The notes beneath the pieces are model-generated. The model saw only the letters and a program-made list of their open reading frames with translations. It made no database searches and had not been told where the DNA came from. The translations under genes were made by a program, and so were the position numbers. Below, in pieces: positions 49,621-60,695 of a stretch of 64,000 nt of DNA. Numbering within the stretch: the first letter of the stretch is position 1; each line of letters opens with the position of its first letter. This DNA comes from Trichoplax sp. H2 (taxonomy: Eukaryota > Placozoa > Uniplacotomia > Trichoplacea): positions 124,001-188,000 of the forward strand of contig NOWV01000036.1 in the NCBI GenBank assembly GCA_003344405.1. Reading direction: 5' to 3'.

Positions 49621-52600
49621 TTATAATTCCTCATGATTTTCATTCTCTTGGCTTCCTCCATTATTTATGTCTCCTTTTGCTCTTAATCGTTCTGTTTCAG
49701 CTGCATTCCATGAATTCATCAGTTCTAGGATTACGCCTTGATTTTCACGACTCTTTTATATCAAAGGTAGGATAGCAATCATTTTTTAATCAAGCAAAAT
49801 ATATACATATGCGATATGAAATGACAGCGAACCTGCTCCCTAATGCCATCAATTTCTTCATGAGTGATATAGCCATTTTTATTAATGTCAATCATGTTGA
49901 AAGCCTAGCTTAGTAATTAATACTCGATTCAGTGTCTAGGCCTGTCTATTACCGCCGTAGATTATTTGTGATTATATTATCGATTTGACACTTAACAAGG
50001 AAAGTGAGATTTTCAACCTTAACAAGACTTTGATCGCCAGTGTTATCTTCAATTTCTAAAGTTTTAGCATCCTAGTTAACAAAAAACGTTTATACAAACG
50101 GAAATTTAGTTGTTATATTTTGTAAAAAATAGCGAAAGAGCCTTAAACGTACCGCCTTTAATAAATATATATATGTCTTTAAATCAATTTTTTTCACATC
50201 TCCCAATTGCTTATGCAAAAATAAGCTATAGAATGATGATAAACATCTTAGTTGCAATCGTAAGAAGCTTTTATTAATTTCATTTCTAAAATCACTATTG
50301 CAGAACAAGGATATCGTAGCGATGTCGTAAATAGGACATCAAAAGAATGTTGCAGCTTGCCTGAACATTTCTGCACCTTCATCGAGCTCATCACGACCAT
50401 CGTGGGATGGTGGTTCTACAAGCGAATAAGTGAATTGATCTAAAGTTTTATAGGCCTTAGTAACATCTTGACAAGATGAAACATCGAAAAATTTATCTTC
50501 TCCCTTCAGCCAGATGTTTACAGCAATATTATAACCATAGGATCGCACTTGATGAAACCTAGTATTATTAAATGTCGTAATGTAACTAATATGAGTGAAA
50601 TGGACATAAACAATAATGTTTTAGCTTCTAAAGGCTGCTATAAGTGCCTTAATTCAGTCATTTTATCAGACAGATCTTAAACCTTATTTCTAACGTTGCG
50701 CCTTGCACAATGCTAATAATGGATGGATACAGCAGATCAAGTTAATACTAAAAGTCGTATAGTTACAGAAATTGATGGATTACTAGTATGATTAATATAT
50801 ATTAAACTGAGGAATTGATATAATTATTATATTAATGGAAGCTGGCTAGTTTTAAAACTTGGTAATTTTATTTGAGACTTTATTTAAAAAGTTGGTAAAC
50901 TCGATCGGGTTAATACTTCACAATTGAACTGTATAGTACTTTTAGATACATCTGTTAAGTTTAACTATAGATTATAACGACTAAGATCGGATACTCCACT
51001 TTAAGACTCTTCTATATACGTTCTAATAGCATAGTAGATAGCGTATATACAATATTTAGAAATCGCAATAATGCTCTTCGATTCATCAGTTTTATACATT
51101 TGTAGTATTATTGGAAATAAATTGCGGCATAAACTTTACTTACCAACTAGCTGGAACAAATATACAGTCTCCTGCTTCAATGTGTGCATCATAGAAATCG
51201 ATTGAAGAAAATACCGGATATTTATCCATATCCACCCTATAAAATTTTTACATTAATACTAGAATTACTTTATCATGTTTACAGTATACGGTTAGATTGG
51301 ACTAGTGCTATTCTAAAATCAAATTGCACTGTATTTGCTAAATCATTATTAGCTAAATGAGCAAATAGCTTACCTGTCAACATCGACATAAGAATAAGTA
51401 CCAGGAGCATCAATAAATGTCTTTCAGAATAGATTAACAAACGTGATTAATAACTTGAGCTAAGCTTACAACTGTACAAATACAACTAAGTGATTAATAC
51501 CTGATCTGGAGTGTCCTTATTTATCAAGATGAAATCTTTCGTACCACGAATTAAACAATTTATATTATGATTTTGGTCGGCATGAAGTATCGATTTTGTT
51601 CCCCCATTACTTAGCCACATAACCTAAAGTGGTAATCAAACTACTTATACTACATATAATTAAATTACGCTAGTAATGGTTGCACTTTAACCGGTGCTAG
51701 TAGCTGTTAGTATTTTCTCTTACTGGTTCAATATGAATAAGATCGTCGCATTGAACGCATGGTGGTAGATATAAATCTGTCCTATGTGATAGAATGGATA
51801 CCAAATAAGAATTTGACAGCATCAAAATATTATTCGTTGATACGGATGAACAAAAATAATTGATTAGATGTTCACATTAGTATAGTCACTAACGATATTC
51901 ATATCTTTGCATATCATAAAAAGATGATTTTTTGTACAAAAGTCGCGAAAATAAAACCCTTTTCTGGTTTAGATTTTTAAGCTGGAACAGAAAGTCACTC
52001 GCAACAATAAAATTAGCTTGGGATGATTTTACTTAATAAATAAGGAAAAAGTTTTGTAGAGAATTCATTTTCACATAAAAGCTCATCGACTTTCAGCATT
52101 CCAAATAAAGAAGGAATGAAAATATCCTTTATGATGACCATGCTAACTCACGTCTAGTAGTAACTCATTTTATATGCATATCACGTAAAGAGAGTATGCT
52201 GATATCTTTTCATCAATTTATTTTCATACGATGACAGCAGTTCTGCAATAGTAATTCAATGTCTGCGCTTACTCGTGAAGTAATTGTTGCAAAGAATCCT
52301 GCAACATCTGCGATTGAATTTATATTAGTAATAGCAAGGATTCAACTCGATAATATTTATGCACAGTAATTACAAAATTTAAATAGTCGTATCAGCTAAT
52401 AGATAGGAGCAGATATAAAGAAAATACGCCATTAAAGAACTTATAGATATATCTATTAGAAAGTGGTATTGTTAAAGAAGCCATGATGTATCACGACATC
52501 GTAAGTCCTCGTAGAGCAGGCTACAGTAAGGACTACTAAAAACTCTAATCATCTTTGGCTACAGTGGATGCATTTAGTGAGATATGTGCAAATCGATAAC

Positions 52601-53152
52601 TTTGGTTCCGATATCTACGTTTAAATTCGTGATCTTGAAGTATTAAACTATAAGGAAGTGTTTACAAGTCTCAATTTTCATAGAATATATACATATTCGA
52701 TCGTTTTAGAAGAGAAGAGTTGCTTACTTTAGGTGAGAAGGTATATAGCTAACCATATATTCATCAGTGTGATTGTACCGATGTAGAAATTCTGCAAGCG
52801 TTGCCCTCAAATATGGTAAGCTATAATTTTGTTTCTTGCGTTGCTGGATATCAATTTCAGCGGTAGATGTCTCAGGTAGTGATAGAAAATAATCGTCGGA
52901 CCACTTTGAAAAGGCCGGATAAATCTTAGCAGCACCTCTCATAACCAACGGCTTACTTTGAGAAACATGTTGCTTGAAGAACGTTTTCAGTGAGGGGAAT
53001 CCATTTATTTCTGTAATTTCAATATGGCGACCAGAGTGTCCTAATGGTTTTAAGTGACCGGGTAGCCCTTTTGTATCCTTGGCTTGAACATATTCAGAAT
53101 TATAAAAATGGTATAGAACGATGATTAAATATGGGATCGCTATAGATTTCAT
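49621..53152 (-). CDS. ER-lumenal JmjC/cupin-8 oxygenase with EF-hand, paralogue 4 (424 aa, 10 exons)
   Basis: Exons: 53152-52728, 51781-51724, 51623-51501, 51420-51374, 51236-51144, 50558-50361, 50225-50153, 50071-50018, 49904-49833, 49752-49621. A signal peptide (about 1-24) leads into GHLKPLG and the JmjC core: His175 and Asp177 in SILHADQ, EAGDCIFVPASW, and His251 in WFHQVRS. The EF-hand loop DINKNGYITHEE starts at Asp363. The C-terminus is NHEEL. Intron 6 uses a GC donor (AG|GCAAGC); reading through it instead gives a short frame ending in a stop, while the GC-AG splice restores the family frame and phase. ER-lumenal oxygenase is inferred; substrate unknown. It is the most divergent around the first ligand pair (WLSNGG, HADQNHN). 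Confidence 0.87.
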
Positions 53153-54557
53153 TTCGGAGTAAACTATTTTGACTTGTTGATATCGCTTGATGATTACGTC
53201 TCGATGATAAAATAAAATTAATTATTTTTTTACTCTCCCCGTAGGACTAAAGTAGTAACAAACAATAGTTAATGATTTCTCTACAATATAATGGAACAAA
53301 AGCGTTTATTATATAGGAAAAATTGTATTCATTATTACCCCCCTATGCAAGAAGTAAACTGAATAAAATTACCAACAGGTAGTAATTCAGCTTCTATACG
53401 ATATTTGTATAAAAAAAAAGGCTGGATGCAAGTTAACTAAGTTTTCTATCAATTATCAAATATTTTATATTCGTAGTCGTACATTTTGTTATCATTACGG
53501 TTGTATCTATAGTATTGATATTTTAAATTAAATAAACATTTTGGATGTTAAACTTACACATAGTCCAAAAATAGAAGAGCCTATTTATTATCGTTCACGA
53601 TGTCCCAATGTACTTTGAGTAAACTTAGCGACATCAATTCGCTTTATTTTTGTTCGATGCTATCGCATAAATTATAGATCCTCTACACATCATTTTATAC
53701 CGACATAACTTGTACTTTAAAATAGGTAATCACAACTAAAATATTGCCTAATTAGACCAGCGAAATATAATCAACGCAAACTAAATATTGACTTAATTGT
53801 CTACAATGTGATTAAACATGGTTTTCTTTAACATTTGTATCATACTGACTTGACGTTCTGTCACTTCGCTGGTAGCGATATTTTAATACGATGATTTCGA
53901 ATGGTCTGGCATCATAATTATTTAACCTACCAAATCAATCAATGGTGTTAACAGCTATTAGGTTGGGTCTTAACTATACGTAGTTAGAAGTGTTATTGTT
54001 TAGCTTTATCAAATATTGATAGATCTGCAATGATATGAGAGCACTATTTATTAAATCCAATACGAAATATTATTTCTGGTGCTGAGGTTCTACATGTTTT
54101 ATCTAAGCATGCAACTTCGGAGATTCAAAGGTAGTCAAAAATTAGAAAGCAGTATCGCTCAGTCGCATGCCGAATATTGAAAGGCTCTTACGCTTAGAAA
54201 ATTTATTCATGACGAAAACTTTCTGCAGCAGTTTAAGAGATGTTTTAATCATAGTTTATTACTTATAAAAACAAATTATTAAATGATTAATCACCGTACA
54301 AATAAGTTAAAAAATTGGTGAAAAGTATAAAATATACGAATACCAGTTAAATATATCGCGAAACAACATAATAGCTAATGCTCTATGTCGTACTAACTGT
54401 CCATAAATTAAAATTCTGAGCTAGAAAAATAAAGACTTTAAACAATTGCAAGTTAACATAAAATACTTGCCAAAATTAAATGACAGCCGTATAGCTACGG
54501 TGAACTGCACGCAAAAGTGTCTTCCAGACAGTAAAATTTGTCAAAGGTAAAACACAA
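53153..54557. other. Intergenic region between JmjC paralogues 4 and 5
   Basis: AT-rich, with no ORF of note. It includes a CCCCCC run near 53338 and several poly-A stretches. Promoter of paralogue 4 and 3' UTR of paralogue 5 are expected here. Confidence 0.55.
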
Positions 54558-57500
54558 CTACAATTCGTCACGCTGTTCATTATCATCTTCGACATATTCA
54601 AAATCAACGTTTTCATTATCGTCCTCGGGAGGTCCGCCTTCTCGGCCTGAAATTGGCACAGAAATCGAAGCTACCAAATCGTTTAGAGTTTTATCAACCT
54701 TAAATAAGTAGAAATACCAAACATTAATTATTACAATCGCGATGATTTAAGAATTAACACTAGTAGTAACGGGAATTAATAATGACAGTTTTTAATACGA
54801 ACTGCTTTCGAAATCTGATTAGCTTCCTGAATGTTGATTTCGCCATCATTGTTTGTATCAACTTCCTTAAACATCTACAACAGATTGACGTAAAAATGAT
54901 GAGGTAAGATATCGCTTACTGGTTTGCTAAATAAACGAAAATAAATGTAATATCTAGGTATTATTGTCAGACCTTTGTAATAATTTCGTCATCACTTGCA
55001 TCTCCTTTCCATTTCCAATTTTCGTTATCCTGAAGAAGTATCATTCCAAGTGAAATTAATATATATACAACAATGCATGCGAATAAGATACAAAAAGGCG
55101 TCATAAATTGCACATAATCCTTCTACAAAAGTGAGGTGTGATTATCCAATGAGCTAACCTCTTTCATCAAATCAATAAATCCTTTCAAATCTGATTTCTT
55201 CACATCGCCCAACGTGTCTAAGATATATCCTCTGAAAAAATAAATAGGTTACAAAGTTGGACTTTATACACAAAATAAAAAAAAGTATCATTGCTCTACG
55301 CTAGTGCGATAATCTCTTAAGATAGCATTAAATCCTACTTCATAGAACTTATGTCGCCGCTTTCGCTTTGAGTATTTTCATTCGCTTCTGTTTCGAAAAC
55401 AAAATTATCTAGACCTTTGGGCTGTGGATTAGCCGGGCAGGAACTAAGGTCAATAGGTTTCTCATAATGTTGGAACCACACGTTAACTGCAATATTGCTG
55501 TCGTACGATCGGACATGGTGATACCTAAAAGCGAATGATCATTTGAAGTTGACGCAAAAAATAGATTTCTATTAAATCAATCGTTCTACCACTATTTTGA
55601 CATAGCACATAGAAGTAACATAGGATAGTACCTATCGTCAAATTAATAACTTTTGAATACTGTACAGTACAATTGATTCAATAAGTATCAAAGTTAGCAT
55701 TGCTGTCGGTCAATCAGTGTTTGATATTGAGATTTCAATAACTGAAGTATCCGGTATTTATTGTTCTATGGTATCCAAATTTTAGAACGGCACCCTTAAA
55801 AGGCTCTTAATATCACCCATATTTAGATGAAAAAATTGTACAAAAAACCGCTCACTTTCACTACAGTAATATTATTGAAAATCAAGCTTCATATGAAGAT
55901 AAAGACAACAGTCCAATTTTTTTTATTATTAACTAAATACATCGGACTTTTAGTCTCTAGGATCACCTTTACATCTTCCTACTATACTATACAGCCAATT
56001 GTGAATAGAGATAATGTACAGTATACTGGTATTATCGAATCAATTAGAAATAAGATTGCAATGTCTACGTTTTAGAATGAATAATTTTACCAGTGATACG
56101 GTATGAAAAGACAATCGCCAGCTTCCATGCGGGCAACTTGATAGTCTACCTTCCCTAATCCAGGATATTTATTCAAGTCAACCCTAAAATTGGATAGTAA
56201 CTCTTTGTTAGTGCAAATATTACTTTAAAATTCAATATTTAAAATTTGTCTTAATATTCACTGATAGTTATTTGGAGGATACAACTGCTGATAAAATATC
56301 AATGATATTAAGCGAAACATCACTTCCATTTAAGTCATATTGTTTAAAAACATTATATGATTTTTAATTGCATCCGAGGTTAAGATGAAGGTTTGATTTG
56401 ACAATAAATTAAGTAGTACTCTCAGTCAAATTAGAACGTGAATATTCTTAATCACGATAGTTTAGCATAATGCAAGTTGAGTGGTGGAACAGTACAACAT
56501 TCTATTGCAATATAAGCTTGTTAAGCATATCGAAATAATAAAAAGTGTCCAGTCAAGTTGTAGGATATTACAGAGGCAAAATCAATATCACAGCCAGTAT
56601 GGATATAAACATTAACATGAATTCTTTGCTATAAAATAGAAGTTCGCTTCATGATAGACGTTAGTTTTATGGAACTTAATGAATTACTGAAATAGAAATG
56701 AGACTATTTTTGTGCGCTTATGTGGCCAACTCTATGTTGCACTGAATTACGGTATACCGAAAGCAAGCATAATTTACGCCTAATATTGTAACATGCAGAA
56801 ATTTATAAAAATTGAACCCATGTAAAAGTTGCAATAAAGGCATGATTAATTCAAGTTGAGCAACATGATTATATTATTATATCTTTTGTAAAGTTTGGAG
56901 CTCAATTTTAAGCTTTTACGCATCACGAAGTCACTTACTTATCCACATCCACACCAGAATAGCTGCCTTCTTCATGATCAATGGCTACCTAATAAAGGGA
57001 ATAAAACGATCGTCACGATGTTTACATTGATGAATAAATCGTTTCCTCGTCCTATCCTGAGAGAATGGACTTTTATCATCGATCTACCACACATTACAGA
57101 TTTGAACATTTTCACGTTCAATCGTCCTAATAGACGTCGACTGATTCTTTGGTTACATCAATGGATAGCGATGAATATAGTTGGTAATCGCGACAGTCAA
57201 TCTCTTATTATGATGATAAAGTCAACTTTTAATAATAAACTTGTATAATATATTGTGATGATGATAGCAGTCTACGAAAATGCAGTCTAGCCAATTCTTG
57301 TATTACGATAGACTCCGTGGTCCATTCATTAGAGGGTCACGTCCGCAACATGCAGAAAATCCCCAGAGGTAATTACATTACATTAATCCATTAACAGTTT
57401 GGTTTTACTCGTTGACGTAGTCAGTCAATCAAGTCAACGATGCTAGCCTTATTATCATTGGAAGAGGAGAGAAATCCAAGAAAGACTATAAACTTGAGTC

Positions 57501-59041
57501 AAGAGGCAACACGAATAATCTCATTTTAATCAACAAGTTTCCTTGTCATCTAATTTTGGACATGTTGCTCTCGATGCGAATCTATCTATGGTAATCATTC
57601 ATTCCCCGATAATTATAATACTTCATTAGTGGCAAACAATAGTCATTGGTGAATTAATCAGCGTTCCTAGACAGTAGATTACACATAATCATATTGTTCT
57701 GATCGTCTACCAATTGAAATATCTTGCTAGTTTATCTTTTATTAATGCATACAATCATAGTAAGTTGTATAGCAGGATAAATTAGATTCAATTTTCTTTG
57801 TTACATGGACAGTCATTGGCTATTAATCGATTAAAAAAAATGGACTGGATGTCCGCACCTCTTTCGTAGTACTCTACGATGGAGGACGGGGGGGGGGGAA
57901 GAAAAAAAAAGGTAAATTGGGAAGAAACATGAGGCGAAAAGTTGGATAAAATAGATAATAATTTATACAGTTGAAAAAGCATTTTTACTGTAAGATAGAG
58001 CTTCCGCATGGCTTACCTCTTTTTCGTATTTTTTGTTAATAAAAATAAGTTCTTTTTTACCCCGGATTAAACAATTGACATTGTCGACGTCGTCATTGTG
58101 GAGAACAGATTTGGTTCCTCCACTACTAAACCACATCACCTAGTTGTTAGAATCAACATCATGACCGTTATTAGTTAATTAAGAACTGTTGTTTGTTGAC
58201 ACATGGTAGATAGAAAAGTGATTGGCATCGATGGATACTGTTCAAATCATGCGATCTCGGTATTGATTAGGTCGTAATCATTTTCGCCATGATTGAATCA
58301 AGTAGTGAAAGAAAATTTGTTTTACACTATCAATCTACTGTATACAGTCCTCTAGCAATCGGACGATGAACTTACCTCATCGACATATTTGATAACATCA
58401 CACGCCAAAACGGAAGGCAAATGGATATCTTTCCTAAATGGAGAGTATCAACGATTTTAATATCTTGGTTGATCATTACCCAAAAGTATACAAATTCAAA
58501 GTGGACACAGCGTATAGAGAGGAGTAACAGAATGTTATTGCATTGATGAAATGATGGGTTTAATCCTAACTTCCAACTATAGCACAGTTTAATTTGATAA
58601 GGTTGAAGATACTCGTATGGACATGAACATCATGCAATCTTACTTGAGATATTGGGGAACATTGGCAATCAAGTATTCATCCGTTTGGTTGTAACGTAAA
58701 AGAAATTCTTTAAAGGTGGCATCTTCGCCACCAAGATTGCGAATTTCTTTTTTTCGTTTCTCAACAAACATGGACCAATTTGCTGTTTCCGGAAAGGAAA
58801 GGAAATATTCATCAGTCCAACTTTGGAACGCTGGAAAAGTCTTGGCAGCACCTTTCATCACTAATGGAACACTCTTCCACACATATTCATTGAAGAAAGT
58901 TTTCATACTAGGGAAACCATCGACTTGGGCGCTTTCAATCAGTGGTCCTGCTTGGCCTAGCGGCTGTAAATGACCTTTCATGTCCGCATCGACTTGATAA
59001 GCGACCACTAAAAGACTACAAATGATCCATGAAACTGCCAT
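54558..59041 (-). CDS. ER-lumenal JmjC/cupin-8 oxygenase with EF-hand, paralogue 5 (416 aa, 10 exons)
   Basis: Exons: 59041-58644, 58433-58376, 58139-58017, 56988-56939, 56183-56091, 55524-55339, 55231-55159, 55029-54973, 54874-54803, 54698-54558; all GT-AG. A short signal peptide (about 1-19, MAVSWIICSLLVVAYQVDA) precedes GHLQPLG and GFPSMKTFFNEYVWKSVP. The JmjC ligands are His166 and Asp168 (SVLHNDD) and His243 (WYHHVRS). The EF-hand loop DTNNDGEINIQE starts at Asp352. A strongly acidic tail ends in QRDEL. A possible degenerate first EF-hand (ILDTLGDVKKSDLKGF) precedes the canonical one, as in the other paralogues. This is the most upstream member of the array, next to the 59.4 kb minisatellite. 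An ER-lumenal Fe(II)/2OG protein hydroxylase is inferred. Confidence 0.88.
57888..57910. repeat. Poly-G/poly-A homopurine tract in intron 3 of JmjC paralogue 5
   Basis: A run of 11 G is followed immediately by AAGAAAAAAAAA. This purine-only tract could adopt unusual structures or reflect slippage; it lies inside an intron. Confidence 0.8.
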
Positions 59042-59397
59042 CTTGATACTCGATCGAAATCAAAGATTATTCTCCGAACTATTTGCTCTTTTTCCAAGGA
59101 GTTCTACCTTTCAATTAGCCCACTAAATTCAATGAAATGTCCTACTTCCAGTCGATGTTGTAGTTCAACTTAGTGAAAATAATTTTTCTTCTTCTTAATG
59201 AAATTTTCCAATGGACCGGAATTACAACCACAACACGTCGGCCGTCGGAGAGAGTGAAGCATCGCTCCGACGTGACTCTTGTTACATCGATCCACAGTCC
59301 AACCAACCAATCGTCGGCCAGCATCTTTCCGTCAACGATTGTTTGGAGCGTACGATAGTAGGCGTCACCTCTCACAAACGTACCCACTAAGGGTCTC
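59042..59397. promoter_or_regulatory. Probable promoter/5' UTR region of JmjC paralogue 5
   Basis: About 350 bp between the ATG of paralogue 5 and the minisatellite. It is GC-richer than the window average and contains several CG dinucleotides (CACGTCGGCCGTCGGAG near 59236). ORFs on both strands here (59142-59387 minus, 59173-59358 plus) look incidental. Confidence 0.4.
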
Positions 59398-60070
59398 TAG
59401 TCCACCCATGACAGTACTGCGCAAGTGCACATGACTGCATCGCTTTTGAGAATGGCTACAGTACTGTAGTCCACTCATGACAGTACTGCGCAAGTGCGGA
59501 TGACTGCATCGCTTTTGAGAATCCCTACAGTACTGTACATTGTAACTGTCGTGTACAAGGTACTGTAAAGGATGACGACCTACAGTACAGTACTGTAGTC
59601 CACTCATGACAGTACTGCGCAAGTGCGGATGACTGCATCGCTTTTGAGAATCCCTACAGTACTGTACATTACTGTACATTGTAACTATAGTGTACAAGGT
59701 ACTGTAATGGATGACGACCAAGTCCACCCATGACAGTACTGCGCATGACTGGATCGCTTTGGAGAATCCTTACAGTACTGTACATTGTAACTGTCGTGTA
59801 CAAGGTACTGTAATAGAAGACGACCAAGTCCACCCATGACAGTACTGCGCATGACTGTATCGCTTTGGAGAATCCTTAAAAGGATGACCACCTAGTCCAG
59901 CCTTGACAGTACTGCGCAAGTGCGCTGTACTGTATCACCTTTGAGAATCCCTACAGTACTGTACATTGTAACTGTCGTGCACAAGGTACTGTACTGTACA
60001 GTAAAGGATGACGACCTCTACAGTACAATGCTACAGTCTATGGTACCATTGTACTGTAGTGCACAGTACT
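59398..60070. repeat. GTACTGTAC-containing minisatellite, 6 units of about 65-130 bp
   Basis: Units start near 59398, 59468, 59597, 59721, 59826 and 59893. Each carries AGTCCACCCATGACAGTACT, GCGCAAGTGCGGATGACTGC, ATCGCTTTTGAGAATCCC and, in most, TACAGTACTGTACATTGTAAC followed by GTGTACAAGGTACTGTAA. Units differ by indels of whole sub-blocks. The palindromic core is shared with 27.42-27.66 kb upstream of MMS22L. Long minus-strand ORFs (59365-59727, 59685-59891) are repeat artefacts. Confidence 0.85.
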
Positions 60071-60109
60071 GTATGTCCACAACCGACTCCAAGCTGCAGC
60101 TGCGCATTC

Positions 60110-60470
60110 CAACTTGGGGTTGTCATAGAAATATCATAATAATATGATGAATGGTGGTCAATTAATCCTACCAGCTTTGTTCCAACATCTTCTACTCCAA
60201 TAGGAACAACATGATGCTGACACTTGTATAGAAGAAATGCAATGTCTGCGCTGCAGGATAAACGAGATATTTGAAATCGATTATAATAGGCCATAGTAAA
60301 GATATCCTTCGCTAATTTATAGCAGTTACGATCCCAATAGATCATTATACTACTTCGACAAGGCTTTCGCACACAAGCAATTCGCGATCCACACAACCCA
60401 CCAAAAAGTCAATATCATCGCTATTCACTTTTGCAATAGTCAGAGTGCGATTTTACAGACTATTTTATAT
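60110..60470 (-). pseudogene. Decayed coding fragment, unidentified
   Basis: The minus strand reads as protein-like text in two overlapping frames: first KVNSDDIDFLVG with RELLVCESL, then IYWDRNCYKLAKDIFTMAYY and DIAFLLYKCQHHVVPIGVED. It passes TKLVGLIDHHSSYYYDI before the frame runs into the minisatellite. At least one frameshift (near 60350) separates the two parts, and no start or splice repair is evident. It is probably a relic of a gene truncated by the repeat array; family not recognised. A single exon of an unmodelled gene is the alternative. Confidence 0.35.
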
Positions 60471-60695
60471 CCCCTATTTCCCAAGTCGTTCAAGCATATC
60501 TACTCATTCGTTGTAGATTGAATAAATAGTTTATTCTAAAGTTGCCATCGGTTGAAACAGTTCAACCCCATTTTCAAGTAGGTCATTTTGGATTCGTATA
60601 TGCCCGTTGCCATTTCAAGCGATAGCCAAATTTGGTTTGCCACTACAAGATAACTTTATCCTTATAATTATCCTACAATACAAAATCGAAACGAT

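Noticed and set aside
55827-56075. 82-codon plus-strand ORF
   Set aside because: Lies in an intron of JmjC paralogue 5 on the opposite strand, with low-complexity AT-driven composition.
56895-57248. 117-codon plus-strand ORF
   Set aside because: Overlaps exon 4 of JmjC paralogue 5 in antisense and extends into its intron; no family resemblance.
57788-58009. 73-codon minus-strand ORF containing a proline run
   Set aside because: The prolines are the translation of the poly-G tract in intron 3 of paralogue 5; it is intronic.
59365-60147. ORFs on both strands in the 59.4-60.1 kb minisatellite
   Set aside because: Same reason: repeat-driven open frames with no domain or splice support.
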